The notes below the pieces were generated by a model. It ran no database searches, had not been told where the DNA came from, and saw nothing but the letters and a program-made list of their open reading frames with translations. From Natronomonas moolapensis 8.8.11 (GTDB taxonomy: Archaea; Halobacteriota; Halobacteria; Halobacteriales; Haloarculaceae): DNA of 64,000 bases. Where the stretch lies: positions 1,736,001 to 1,800,000 of the forward strand of contig NC_020388.1 in NCBI RefSeq assembly GCF_000591055.1, written 5' to 3'. Of the stretch, positions 9,165-18,064 are shown one piece after another. Position 1 is the stretch's first letter, and the number at the start of each line of letters is the position of its first letter. The position numbers and the translations under genes are program-made.

Positions 9165-10142
9165 CAGCTCCAGTCCGCGGATCTCGACGCCGTCACCGGA
9201 CTCGACACGACCGATGATCCGTGCGTCCTCTATTGCATCGACGACCGCTTCGACGTCCGTCTCGGGGAGCGCGGCGACGAAGCCGGTTCCCATGTTGAAC
9301 GTCCGGTACATCTCCTCGTCGGCGACTCCGCCTTCCGCCTGGACGAACTCGAATATCGGCTGTGGGTCGAAGGCGTCCTCGATCACGTAGCGGCGCTCGC
9401 CCATCCGTTCGAGATTCGTCCACCCGCCACCGGTGATGTGAGCCGTCGCGTGGGTTTCGACGGCTTGTAGCGGTTCGAGAGCGTCGCGGTAGATTCGCGT
9501 CGGTTCGAGCAGCACTTCGCCGATGGTCCGGTCCTCGTCGTAGGGGAACGGATCGGTGTAGGCGTGGTCCTTCGTCACCGCCTCGCGCGCCAGCGTCAGC
9601 CCGTTCGAGTGGATTCCTGACGACGGGACCCCGACGAGGCGGTCACCCACCTGCGCGTGGCCGTCGAACAGCTCCGTTTCGGTCGCCAGTCCAGCACAGG
9701 CACCGGCGAGATCGAGCCCGCGTATCACGTCGGGCATCACCGCCGTCTCGCCGCCGACGAGCGCGACCCCGGCGCGCTCGGCTCCGGCGGCGAGCCCGTC
9801 ACCGACCCGTTCGGCCGTTTCGTCGTCCGGCGTCTCGACGGCGAGGTAGTCGACGAACGCCACTGGCGTGACTCCGGCCGCGATGAGGTCGTTGGCGTTC
9901 ATCGCGATGCAGTCGATGCCGATCGTCGAGTAATCGTCGAGCGCTTCGGCGACGAGCAGCTTCGTCCCGACGCCGTCGGTCGCCAGCGCCAGGTACCGAT
10001 CGCCGATGTCGATCAATCCGGCGTAGTCGCCCTCGAACTCGCCGATCGCGCCGAGTAGCGCCGCCGTCGCCGCTTCGCTTTCGTCGATATCGACGCCCGT
10101 CTCGGCGTATGTGAGCCCCTCCTCGGGGTCGTCGTCGCTCAT
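9162..10142 (-). CDS. purM: Phosphoribosylformylglycinamidine cyclo-ligase
   Basis: A 326-residue AIR synthetase, fifth step of purine synthesis, closing the imidazole ring with ATP. Recognisable segments are LALATDGVGTKLLVAE, GIDCIAMNANDLIAAGVTP (the nucleotide/Mg region), VGGETAVMP and the C-terminal HITGGGWTNLERM. ATG at 10142 was chosen over an upstream non-ATG extension. Its TGA stop (9162-9164) lies inside the GTCAC terminus of the TnpB element's right end, so the element is inserted exactly at the 3' end of this gene without shortening the recognisable protein. Confidence 0.96.
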   Translation of the reverse strand: MSDDDPEEGLTYAETGVDIDESEAATAALLGAIGEFEGDYAGLIDIGDRYLALATDGVGTKLLVAEALDDYSTIGIDCIAMNANDLIAAGVTPVAFVDYLAVETPDDETAERVGDGLAAGAERAGVALVGGETAVMPDVIRGLDLAGACAGLATETELFDGHAQVGDRLVGVPSSGIHSNGLTLAREAVTKDHAYTDPFPYDEDRTIGEVLLEPTRIYRDALEPLQAVETHATAHITGGGWTNLERMGERRYVIEDAFDPQPIFEFVQAEGGVADEEMYRTFNMGTGFVAALPETDVEAVVDAIEDARIIGRVESGDGVEIRGLEL

Positions 10143-10196
10143 ACCAGACCCGGCGGCCGAACGGGGCAAAAGCGCGTCGGTTGCCCCCGTGGGCGA

Positions 10197-10847
10197 TCAG
10201 AACGTCGGAAATCCGACGAAGAGGAACGAACCGATCGCCAACAGCGCCGACCCGACGAAGACGGCCGCAAAGACCGGCTTGCTCCATGCGGCGACCGACT
10301 TCCCGTCGAGCGGCCCGAACGGGAGCATGTTGAACGCCGCGAGGAAGGCGTTGATCAACACGCCGAGCGCACCGATCTGCCCGGGGAATCCACCGAAGAG
10401 GACGAGCGGGAGGAACACGCCGACGAGGACGACGTTCGTCAGCGGGCCAGCGACCGAAACCAGCCCGCCCTGTCGCCGCGTGATCCGTCCGCGGTGATAC
10501 ACCGCCCCCGGTGCGGCGAACAAAAAGCCGGCAAAGGCGGCGCCGATGCACAGCGCCAACATCCGGTAGTCGGCCCTGAACGACGCGACCTGTCCGAACC
10601 GAACCGCGACGATCTTGTGGGCGAGTTCGTGCAGGAGGAATCCGACCCCGACGGTCAAAGCGCTAGCGACGAACACGCGGACGAACAGCGGCGACGACAC
10701 GGCGCCTGCGATATCGGGGAACACCGCTCGACCGGTTGAGACGAAAATGAAGACGCTGAACGCGAGGCCGAGGGCGGCCCACGCGGCGAAGAGATCTCTG
10801 ATCTCGTCGCGATAAAAACGGATACCGTCGAAGCGAAACGCGCTCAC
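10197..10847 (-). CDS. Site-2 protease family intramembrane metalloprotease (M50)
   Basis: A 216-residue membrane protein with five to six hydrophobic segments. The zinc site is HELAH (residues 73-77) in the second to third helix, and the third ligand motif is NMLPFGPLDG (173-182, Asp181), the defining pair of the M50 family. It cleaves substrates within the membrane. Translation starts at a GTG that overlaps the TGA of the TraB-like gene (GTGA), so the two are almost certainly co-translated. Substrates are unknown; no anti-sigma factor equivalent is present nearby. Confidence 0.9.
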   Translation of the reverse strand: MSAFRFDGIRFYRDEIRDLFAAWAALGLAFSVFIFVSTGRAVFPDIAGAVSSPLFVRVFVASALTVGVGFLLHELAHKIVAVRFGQVASFRADYRMLALCIGAAFAGFLFAAPGAVYHRGRITRRQGGLVSVAGPLTNVVLVGVFLPLVLFGGFPGQIGALGVLINAFLAAFNMLPFGPLDGKSVAAWSKPVFAAVFVGSALLAIGSFLFVGFPTF

Positions 10848-12349
10848 TGTACCGCCTCGCCGAGGATTTCGACGCTGTTGAACGCGGCCTCGATCATCAG
10901 CCGCGCGACGCCTCCGGCTCCTTCGACCCCCGATCCGGCGAACAGATACGGCAGGAGAACAGTCGCGAAGACGACGCTGCCAACGAAGCTCCCGACGTTC
11001 GTCAGCGCGACGATTATGATGAGCTTGAAAAGCGGTACGGCTGTGAGATCGTCCCACAGCTGTCCGAGCGGCGCTTCCTCGTCGGACATGATCTCGTTGA
11101 GCGTCGAGATGTCGCCGACGTTGACCTCGAGATACCGCAACTCCACGTAGCCCGCGAACCATCCGGGGGCGAGCAACGGGTTGACGCTCGTCAGCCACGC
11201 CACCGCGCCGCCGACGCCGGCGGACCGCCAGTGTGCGCCGGCGAGTTTGGCGAGGCCGAACGCGAGGAGCCCGTTGATCAGGAACCACGCGGCGAACAGC
11301 CGGAACAGCAGAGCGCTGGAGGCACCCTCCACGCCGGTGTAGGTCGCGATCGCCAACAGCGCAAAGAAGACGAGAAACCCGAGGGTGAACGCGTACCCGA
11401 ACAGTTTATACAGCGAAACCCGGCCTCGGGAACTCCGCCCGGTAATGGACGCCATCGGGGGAAGCAACGACGGCGTCTCGAGGTAGCGTTCGATCCCCTC
11501 GCGGTGGCCCGCGCCGACGACCGCGACGACGTTGCGCCCCTCCTCGCGCAGCCCGACGAGTTGGTGGGCGATGTAGGCGTCGCGCTCGTCGATGAGCGCC
11601 TCCGCACCGCCGGGGGAGAACCGCCGGAACTCCTCCATCATCGCTCCCACGACGTCGGTGTCGGTCATCCGATCGATGTCGATCTCCTGGAGGTCGTCGT
11701 CCTCGGGTGCCAGCCTCTCGAGTCCGAGAACGATGGCAAGCCCGAACGCCAGCCCGAGCGCGAGAGCGATCATGACCGTATCGACGATCCCGACGAGAAT
11801 CCCCGGGCCGAACGCCGCGGGAACGACGAACGGTCCCCCGATGGCCCCGGCGAGGATCGACGCGACGAGGCCGAGGGCGATCCCGACGCCCATTCCGATC
11901 TCCCTGGAATCACCCAGACCGACGGCGAGACTGCCGGCGAGTTTGAGCTTCTCGAAGGCGGACAGCCGCGCCCAGAATCGCTGGATGGTGACCTGGATGT
12001 CGCGATCGACCAGGGCGACGTCGATGCCGAGGGCCTCGGCGTTCTCGATGGCGGCTTTCATATCCGATCCCGGTTCGATGTCGAATCGATCGCCCAGACG
12101 CGCCTGTACGTACGAGAGCATCCAGTACGCGAGAAACTGATAGACCGTATTTCCCCTCAACAGATCGCCCGCATCGAGGTCCTCGGGCGTCTCGCCGCGA
12201 AGCTGTCGGTACCGCCCCTCGTCGAGTTCGACAGCGACGACGTCGGGGCGTTCCGCCTCGATGACCGACTCGACCTCCTCGACGCTGGCCTCCGAGACGT
12301 GGGCCGTCCCGACGACCCGGACCGACCCCGTTTCGGCGTCCCTACTCAT
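10844..12349 (-). CDS. TraB/PrgY family membrane protein
   Basis: A 501-residue protein of the TraB/GumN (pheromone-shutdown) family. The N-terminal half carries the family motifs GTAHVS (residues 14-19), VVAVELDEGRY, and later VVAVVGAGHREGIERYLE. Hydrophobic helices interrupt the domain after about residue 145, and several more lie in the last 180 residues, so it is a polytopic membrane protein with a conserved soluble domain. Distant TraB relatives include Tiki proteases, so a membrane protease-like activity is possible but unproven. It is coupled by a GTGA overlap to the site-2 protease downstream. An in-frame TTG nine bases upstream is a less likely start. Confidence 0.87.
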   Translation of the reverse strand: MSRDAETGSVRVVGTAHVSEASVEEVESVIEAERPDVVAVELDEGRYRQLRGETPEDLDAGDLLRGNTVYQFLAYWMLSYVQARLGDRFDIEPGSDMKAAIENAEALGIDVALVDRDIQVTIQRFWARLSAFEKLKLAGSLAVGLGDSREIGMGVGIALGLVASILAGAIGGPFVVPAAFGPGILVGIVDTVMIALALGLAFGLAIVLGLERLAPEDDDLQEIDIDRMTDTDVVGAMMEEFRRFSPGGAEALIDERDAYIAHQLVGLREEGRNVVAVVGAGHREGIERYLETPSLLPPMASITGRSSRGRVSLYKLFGYAFTLGFLVFFALLAIATYTGVEGASSALLFRLFAAWFLINGLLAFGLAKLAGAHWRSAGVGGAVAWLTSVNPLLAPGWFAGYVELRYLEVNVGDISTLNEIMSDEEAPLGQLWDDLTAVPLFKLIIIVALTNVGSFVGSVVFATVLLPYLFAGSGVEGAGGVARLMIEAAFNSVEILGEAVQ

Positions 12350-12415
12350 TGTCGGCAACTGTCGGGCGAGCCGTTTACGTGTATCGGGACGGGGATGATC
12401 CGCGGTCTCCGGCGG

Positions 12416-12835
12416 TCACCTGACGACCGTCACCGGGACCGGCGACCGACGGACGACCGTCTCCGCCACGCTCCCGAGGAGGATCCGGGAGAGCCCCTCC
12501 CGGCCGTGGCTCCCGATGATCACGGCATCGATCGCTTCGTCGTCGGCGAACTCGACGATCGCGCGGGCGGGCGAGCCGGCGACGACGTTCGTCTCGGCGT
12601 CGTGACCGAGGGCCTCCGACGCCTCGGCCAGCAGTTTCCTTGCCGACGCCTCCGCCTCGTCGTACCACTCCTCCCAGTAGCCAGCCAGGGCAGCCTCCGG
12701 CGCAGCCCGGTATCCCGCCTCCACGTAATCGAGGACGTACAACAGGACGATTTCGTCGTCGCCGTGGATCTTCCCAGCGTATTCGAGGGCTGCCTCGGCC
12801 TGTTCGGACCCGTCGTAGGGGATCAAGACTCGCAT
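12416..12835 (-). CDS. Universal stress protein (UspA family)
   Basis: A 139-residue small cytosolic protein with the Usp fold. The N-terminal RVLIPYDGSEQAEAALEYA supplies the first strand and nucleotide-contacting Asp, and the C-terminal IIGSHGREGLSRILLGSVAE followed by RRSPVPVTVVR is the Walker-like G-X2-G-X9-G(S) ATP-binding loop. It should bind ATP and act as a stress-responsive dimer. It stands alone, with 66 bases separating it from the TraB-like gene ahead on the same strand. Confidence 0.94.
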   Translation of the reverse strand: MRVLIPYDGSEQAEAALEYAGKIHGDDEIVLLYVLDYVEAGYRAAPEAALAGYWEEWYDEAEASARKLLAEASEALGHDAETNVVAGSPARAIVEFADDEAIDAVIIGSHGREGLSRILLGSVAETVVRRSPVPVTVVR

Positions 12836-12944
12836 ACCGGGCGGTATCCCGCTGCCGGGTTAAAACTTCGTCACCCCCGCCGTTGCGAGGGTATCGGCCT
12901 TCACCAGCGGGGGGTTTATATCGACCGAAGCGGTACGTCGGGCC

Positions 12945-13787
12945 GTGTATCGGCTCTGTGTGGCCCTTTTGCTCGTACTCGCCGGTTGTTCCGGGACCGG
13001 CGGTACCGTCGGCGACTCCCCGCCGGCACCGACGGAGACAGTGACCCCGGTGGCGGTCCCCGACGCCGATCCGGAGCGCGGTCGGCCGACCGGGATCGAC
13101 GGGTCGGGCGTTTCGGACTCGCGGTCGCTCGCGGCGGCACACGACCGACGGCTCGAGGAGCGCTCCTACAGGCTCGTCTCGAACCAGACGGTCCGGTACG
13201 CCAACGGGACCGTCAGATCGCAGTATCTGACCGACCTCCGGCTCGCGGCGAACCGGACGTATTTCGTGACGGTTCGGACGAACGGCCCGGCGGGGCCGCG
13301 ACTGCTTGGCGAACCGCCGGCAGTCTCGGAGTTCTGGTCCGACGGCGAAACGTACGTCCGGGCGTTCGGCACGGACGACCCCACGTACAACGAGTTCGCG
13401 CCGACCGCTTCGGGAGTCGGCACGTGGCGCTTTTGGGCCACCACCGGGGCGTTCGAGGTCCCCCGCTCGCCGACGACGGTGATCGCAGAGAGCCTCGACG
13501 CGGTGCCGACGCGGGTGGAATCGACTCGGTCTGTCGGCGGTAGCGAGCGTTACCGGCTCGTCGACGTCGGTGCCCCCGACGCCGAGCTCCCGTTCCGGGC
13601 GGCCGCCCCGGCACGAAACGTCAGCCTCGTCGCGGTGGTAGATCGGTCGGGACTCGTGCGACGTCTCGAGATCGAGTACGACGGTCGGATAGATGGCAAC
13701 CACGTCGTCGCCTCGCGCTCGATCGCGTACTCCGACGTCGGAACGACAGAGGTCCGGCGGCCGGCGTGGTTCGATCGGGCGACCTGA
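12945..13787 (+). CDS. Haloarchaeal secreted lipoprotein, function unknown
   Basis: A 280-residue protein starting with GTG and a lipoprotein signal (VALLLVLAGCSG). A Thr/Pro-rich linker follows, then a beta-rich domain with motifs such as ERSYRLVSNQTVRYANGT that recur in large haloarchaeal families of LolA-like surface lipoproteins. Many Asn-X-Thr/Ser sites suggest glycosylation outside the cell. A GTTTATATC TATA-like box lies about 25-32 bases before the GTG, indicating leaderless transcription and supporting this start. Ligand and role are unknown. Confidence 0.75.
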   Translation: MYRLCVALLLVLAGCSGTGGTVGDSPPAPTETVTPVAVPDADPERGRPTGIDGSGVSDSRSLAAAHDRRLEERSYRLVSNQTVRYANGTVRSQYLTDLRLAANRTYFVTVRTNGPAGPRLLGEPPAVSEFWSDGETYVRAFGTDDPTYNEFAPTASGVGTWRFWATTGAFEVPRSPTTVIAESLDAVPTRVESTRSVGGSERYRLVDVGAPDAELPFRAAAPARNVSLVAVVDRSGLVRRLEIEYDGRIDGNHVVASRSIAYSDVGTTEVRRPAWFDRAT

Positions 13788-13837
13788 GATCGGACCGAGA
13801 GTACAACAGTTTTGAGCCACCGCACCGACCGGCGGGT

Positions 13838-13939
13838 ATGGACACTGCAATCCCCCCCGAGACGGTCGTTCACCCCTCGATCCGGCCGGGGCCACACCGC
13901 GACCACGACGGCGATTCAACCGGCGGGACACGACGATGA
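13838..13939 (+). CDS. Possible 33-residue leader peptide of the ligase gene
   Basis: A short ATG-initiated frame whose TGA overlaps the ATG of the next gene as ATGA, the usual sign of coupled translation. The peptide (MDTAIPPETVVHPSIRPGP and a His/Asp-rich end) has no recognisable motif. It may be a true small gene or simply the 5' leader. Evidence is the overlap alone. Confidence 0.3.
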   Translation: MDTAIPPETVVHPSIRPGPHRDHDGDSTGGTRR

Positions 13940-15504
13940 GCGACGCCACGGGTGAGACGGTCGAGTTAGTTCGACGGGCGCTAGACCCGGACACCGCCGA
14001 ACCGTTCGAGGCCCGGCTGACCGAACAGGCTCGGTGGCTCCGGGCGGCCATCGAGGAGGGACGGATGGACAACCCCGACTTCGCGGTCGGCCTCGAAATG
14101 GAGGTGTACGCGGTGGCCGGCGGGAACGACGGGAGCGACGGCGCCGGTCCGCGTCTGACTCGCCTCCCGGAGGAGGTCTTCGAGACCGCAGCGGCGAACA
14201 AGGAACTGGGGCTTCATAACGTCGAAATCAACACCGATCCCTCGGTGTTGAGCGAAACGGGACTCGAAACCCAGGCCGAGGCGATCCGCGAGCGAACCCA
14301 AAGCGCCAGTTCGGCCGCCCGCGACCACGGGTGCGAACTCGTACTCGATGCGATGTGGACGCTCCCGCCGACCGGCGGGGCGATGGCGTACCTCTCCGCA
14401 ACGGCGGAGCGGGACGGCGTCGTCCTCGCCGAGAATATGCGCCAGGACCCTCGATACGTCGGCATCGACAACGACGCGCTCCGACACGGTGGCGGCGGGC
14501 CGATCTCGCTGTCGGTCCCCGGAGCCGACATCGAGTTCCCGACGATCCTCTTCGAGTCGCTCGCCACGTCGATACAGCCACACCTCCAGGTTCCGAGTGC
14601 GGCCGAATTACCGGCGTACTACAACGCGGCGATCCGGACGCTCGGGCCGATCCTCGCGCTGTCGGCGAACTCGCCGTTTCTCCCGGCCGAGCTGTACGGC
14701 GACGCCGACGACCCCGAGGCGCTCGTCGAGGCGACGCCGCACGAACTCCGGATCGACGTCTTCGAGCAGTCGGTCAACCGGACGCCGAACGCGAAAGTCA
14801 GCGTCCCCCGCGACATCGGAACGGCAACCGACGTCGTCGATCGCGTCCTCGAGGACGGCCGCTACGCCCCGTTTCTGCGCGAGTGGATCGACGGCGAAAC
14901 CGAACGGACGGAGCTGGCCGACCGCATCTGGGAGTTCGACCACAAACGCGGAACCTACTGGCGGTGGCTTCGCTGCGTGATCGGTGGCGCCCGCGTCGAC
15001 GCGGCCAACGACGAGCGGTCGTTGCGCATCGAGTACCGCCCGATTCCGACACAGCCGTCCGTCGCCGACGTCGTCGGGATGCAGGCGCTCGTCGCCGGGG
15101 TGCTTCGCGGGCTGGTCGGTTCAGGTCACCCGGTCGCCGAACTCCCGTGGTCGGCAGCCGAATCGAGCTTTTATGATGCCGTCGAGAACGGCCTCGACGC
15201 CGAGTTGGCGTGGGTGACCGCTGCCGGCGAGCGCACGAGCGATTCGGACGTCATTTTCGATGAGCTCTTCGAGCACGCGCGGTCGGGGCTCGAAGCCGAA
15301 GGCGTGCCGGCCGACGACATCGAGCAGTACCTCTCGCCGATCGAGCGCCGTTGGAGCGGGCGGGCGACCCCGAGTAGCTGGAAGAAAGCCCGCGTTCGCG
15401 ACGCCCTCGAAGAGGGGGCGGACCTGCCGGGAGCCATCGCCGCGATGCAACGCGAGTACATCGCCCGGAGCCGCGAGGGCGACGCCTTCGTCTCTTGGCT
15501 CTAA
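13936..15504 (+). CDS. Glutamate-cysteine ligase-like protein
   Basis: A 522-residue enzyme resembling the GCS2-type carboxylate-amine ligases. DFAVGLEMEVYAV (residues 48-60) corresponds to the GxExE ATP/metal strand and GLHNVEINTDPS follows, with a later IEYRPIPTQPS (about residues 357-367) typical of the active-site end. Gamma-glutamylcysteine is the main low-molecular-weight thiol in haloarchaea, so a thiol-synthesis role is plausible. However the protein is longer than the characterised haloarchaeal GshA (which I recall as about 360-420 residues), so another gamma-glutamyl or carboxylate-amine substrate is possible. Confidence 0.6.
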   Translation: MSDATGETVELVRRALDPDTAEPFEARLTEQARWLRAAIEEGRMDNPDFAVGLEMEVYAVAGGNDGSDGAGPRLTRLPEEVFETAAANKELGLHNVEINTDPSVLSETGLETQAEAIRERTQSASSAARDHGCELVLDAMWTLPPTGGAMAYLSATAERDGVVLAENMRQDPRYVGIDNDALRHGGGGPISLSVPGADIEFPTILFESLATSIQPHLQVPSAAELPAYYNAAIRTLGPILALSANSPFLPAELYGDADDPEALVEATPHELRIDVFEQSVNRTPNAKVSVPRDIGTATDVVDRVLEDGRYAPFLREWIDGETERTELADRIWEFDHKRGTYWRWLRCVIGGARVDAANDERSLRIEYRPIPTQPSVADVVGMQALVAGVLRGLVGSGHPVAELPWSAAESSFYDAVENGLDAELAWVTAAGERTSDSDVIFDELFEHARSGLEAEGVPADDIEQYLSPIERRWSGRATPSSWKKARVRDALEEGADLPGAIAAMQREYIARSREGDAFVSWL

Positions 15505-15505
15505 C

Positions 15506-15961
15506 TCAGAAGTCGGGGAGGTCGTCGGGGGCCTCGTAGTCGGTCTCCCAGTCGATATACTCCTCCTTCAGCGTTCGGCTGATCGTCTCCCCGAGTTCGG
15601 CCATCGAGGCGTTGATCCCCGAGACCGTCTCCCAGGAGGACAACTCGGGGTGGAGGTCGCGTTCCTTCCAGTCCTCCGGGATTCCGGGAGCGTGGTAGCC
15701 GACCCGATCCGCGAACGCGTCCCAGAAAAAGTCGAAGTGCTGTATCATCCCCAGCTCGGCGACGATGCCGAACGCTCGCTCGTCCAGATCGGTCGTTTCG
15801 GCCCACTCGTCGAACGCGTCCGCCCACGCGCCCGCCTCGAGCAACGACTCGAGTTCGTCGCGTTTGTAGTCGGTGTCGCCGACGACCTCGGCGTCCTCGT
15901 ACTCGTTCGGGTCGGTCTCCTCCAGTCGTGGCGGGTCGGGTCGATCGACATCGAGGCTCAT
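15506..15961 (-). CDS. Conserved haloarchaeal hypothetical protein
   Basis: A 151-residue very acidic soluble protein, stop only one base past the convergent ligase gene. It is rich in Trp, Phe and Asp/Glu, with a helical middle containing FDEWAETTDLDERAFGIVA and IQHFDFFWDAFADRVGYH. No metal-binding or catalytic motif stands out, and no signal or membrane segment. I do not recognise the family. The steady coding pattern and clean ATG support it as a real gene. Confidence 0.7.
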   Translation of the reverse strand: MSLDVDRPDPPRLEETDPNEYEDAEVVGDTDYKRDELESLLEAGAWADAFDEWAETTDLDERAFGIVAELGMIQHFDFFWDAFADRVGYHAPGIPEDWKERDLHPELSSWETVSGINASMAELGETISRTLKEEYIDWETDYEAPDDLPDF

Positions 15962-16066
15962 CGGTCGTGGATACGGGAACGCGACGCATAAGCGTGGCCG
16001 TCCTCGGAATCGCCGCGCCCCGCCTCGCCGTCGGGCGAACCGCCCGCGGTGCTGGCGCGGGACCGG

Positions 16067-16645
16067 CTACGACGACCGTTCTTCGGGGAACCGTTCGTAC
16101 CGGACGCGAAGCGACGTACTCGAGACGGCCGAGAGGTCGCGCTCTATGGCGTCGTCGAACGCGTCGCGGTCGGCACCGGGGGCGAGGTCGAGACGTTCCG
16201 GCAGCGCGTGCGCGATGAACCGATACGCCTGATCGTCGGCGGTCTCGTGACAGGGAGAGCGGTATCCGACCGTTCCGCCGCCGTTTAGCCCCTGGCTTGC
16301 ACCTTCCGGCGAGTCGAGGCGCTCCCGGTCGGGGATTCCGGCCGGGAGTTCGAGCGGGTCAGTCGCCGGCACTCCCCAGAGCAACCAGATCGTCTGGGGG
16401 GTGTACCCGCGGAGCCACTCGCCGATGACCGCGATAGACTCGGCCGCGTCGGGGACGCCCTCGATTCGGAGCGGCGGCGACTCGCCGGTCCCGTCGCAGG
16501 TGTACCGCTCCGGCAACAGTCCGTCCTCGAGGCCAGGGAGGGCGACTGAAAAGTCGTTTTCGCCCGCTCGTTCGGGCTCGCCGCCGATGGTACAGCCGGC
16601 AGAGAGGACGGCCGGGAGAGCCGCGACGAGTTCGCGTCGGCGCAT
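16067..16645 (-). CDS. YbhB/YbcL (Raf-kinase-inhibitor-like/PEBP) lipoprotein
   Basis: A 192-residue exported protein. The start MRRRELVAALPAVLSAGC is a Tat-like lipoprotein signal. The mature part has the PEBP-fold markers LPERYTCDGTGESPPL, then a Trp-rich IWLLWGVPATDP where the family normally has an Asp-X-Asp-Ala-Pro segment, and GYRSPCHETADDQAYRF, matching YbhB/YbcL. Bacterial and archaeal members bind phosphorylated ligands in a surface pocket, but their role is poorly defined. An upstream in-frame extension lacks a signal peptide and is rejected. Confidence 0.88.
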   Translation of the reverse strand: MRRRELVAALPAVLSAGCTIGGEPERAGENDFSVALPGLEDGLLPERYTCDGTGESPPLRIEGVPDAAESIAVIGEWLRGYTPQTIWLLWGVPATDPLELPAGIPDRERLDSPEGASQGLNGGGTVGYRSPCHETADDQAYRFIAHALPERLDLAPGADRDAFDDAIERDLSAVSSTSLRVRYERFPEERSS

Positions 16646-16782
16646 AGCCGCCGTACGGTTCGCAGGGACAAGACCGCATCGACACGCGCTCGGAATCCGC
16701 ACCACTGCGGCCACCGGGACTGGGTCGACGATGCCGATCCGACGGCGGATGGTTGATAACGGTCGAGACCCACCGCACCGGT

Positions 16783-16983
16783 ATGAGCCCCGAAATCGTG
16801 CCGCCGATGCGACGGATCTGTGAGCAGTGTGGACGAACGGACGTCTGGGACGAGGACACCCACAACTGGGTGATCGCCGAGGAGGAGGGAAAACGGAAGG
16901 TCGGCGACAGACACTGCATCCACGAGTGGGACATAAATGGACAGTACAACCCCGTGACGGGCGAGACGGAGCCGGAGGGCTGA
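16783..16983 (+). CDS. HEWD family small zinc-binding-like protein
   Basis: A 66-residue protein with a CEQCGR knuckle near residue 14 and a conserved centre HCIHEWDINGQYNPV that gives the haloarchaeal HEWD family its name. The pair of Cys at the front plus the later Cys/His could hold one zinc. The ATG at 16783 gives MSPEIVPPMRRICEQCG; the open frame ten codons further up is judged untranslated. Function unknown. Confidence 0.8.
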   Translation: MSPEIVPPMRRICEQCGRTDVWDEDTHNWVIAEEEGKRKVGDRHCIHEWDINGQYNPVTGETEPEG

Positions 16984-17029
16984 CGCCGTTGACTCGTTCG
17001 GGGGGTGGGTCGCCGACGGCGTCGGGTCC

Positions 17030-18064
17030 TCACCGCTCCGGGACGGGCGGCGACCAGCCGTGTCGGTCCGCGACGAAGTCGATGAATCCCGGGAACTCGT
17101 GGTCGTGGCCCAGCATCTCGGCCGCGAACTCGGCCTCCGGGGCGTCGGCGAACCCCCCGGAGCCGACCATCCGGCGAAGTACCTCCTCGTGGTCGGCCGA
17201 ACTGTCGGAGAACGCGTCGGTGAACGCCGCCGGGGGCGCGCCGAAGCGGTCCTCGAACGTCGCCGCCGCGTCGTCGTAGGCGTTTTCGATCCACCCCTCG
17301 CGGTGTGTTCTGTAGGCGTCCTCGTAGGCGTCGTGCAGGTCCGAGAACTCGCCTGGCCTGAGCGGATCGGTCGCGGACAGGAACGTCACGAGCGTGATCG
17401 CCGCCGCTCTCGTCGAGGGGGTCTCGGGGTCCGCGGTGGGAAACGGAAGCTCGTCGAGGGGATCGACCGACGGGCTCGGCGTCGAGGAGAGCGAAGCGGC
17501 GTACGTCCCGTCGCCGCGCTCTCGAACGTAGATCGTGTACTGGAAGCGGTCGTGGCGGAACTGCCTGACGATGTCGTCGCCGTGGCTCCTGCCGAGTCGC
17601 CCGTACCAGCGCTCTATCCCCAGGTCCGAAAGCGGCGGTGTGAACGCCGTCGGTGAGAAGACGAGGTCGACCAACTCGACACGACTCAGGCGGGTGGTAC
17701 AGGGCACCGCTGCGAGTTCCTCCAGTACTCGCTTGCGGTCGCCGTCGATCCGGGCGCTCCGCCCACAGGATTCACAGACGACGCTGCGCCCCTTGGTCGG
17801 GTGTTCTGGCGTCACCGTCGGGACGTGATCGCCGACAGGGACGTCCGGGAGCTGATAGCGCCCACACGGGATCGAGGCGAGTTCGTCTAGCGCCCGCCGG
17901 ATCGGGCCTTCCGCGGTCACCGAGTACGGAACAGTTACGCCGCAGGAGCGACACCGGACGAACCGTTCGCGGGGGAACAGCGACGGCGTGTGTCCGCGAG
18001 CGGCGACCTTCGGGTCGACGTCGAAGTCCCGAAGCGTCGTCGACCGGGCGTCCTGCATTGCCAT
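17030..18064 (-). CDS. Haloarchaeal protein with two Cys-X2-Cys...Cys modules
   Basis: A 344-residue soluble protein of no family I recognise. The N-terminal third contains two similar modules: CRSC (38-41) with a third Cys at 67 in ASIPCGRYQ, and CESC (97-100) with a third Cys at 122 in AAVPCTTR. Each module has a basic helix between its Cys residues, so it looks like an internal duplication of a metal-binding unit. The remaining 210 residues form an acidic mixed domain with RERGDGTYAASLSS and a Trp-rich end. Two ATGs six bases apart can serve as start. A nucleic-acid role is only an inference from the knuckles. Confidence 0.7.
   Translation of the reverse strand: MAMQDARSTTLRDFDVDPKVAARGHTPSLFPRERFVRCRSCGVTVPYSVTAEGPIRRALDELASIPCGRYQLPDVPVGDHVPTVTPEHPTKGRSVVCESCGRSARIDGDRKRVLEELAAVPCTTRLSRVELVDLVFSPTAFTPPLSDLGIERWYGRLGRSHGDDIVRQFRHDRFQYTIYVRERGDGTYAASLSSTPSPSVDPLDELPFPTADPETPSTRAAAITLVTFLSATDPLRPGEFSDLHDAYEDAYRTHREGWIENAYDDAAATFEDRFGAPPAAFTDAFSDSSADHEEVLRRMVGSGGFADAPEAEFAAEMLGHDHEFPGFIDFVADRHGWSPPVPER

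Noticed and set aside
11231-13543. A 770-codon plus-strand frame and similar long antisense frames (12375-14201, 54364-56715, 54473-56545)
   Set aside because: High GC leaves long stop-free antisense frames; amino-acid make-up is Arg/Pro/Gly-rich and real genes with motifs lie opposite.
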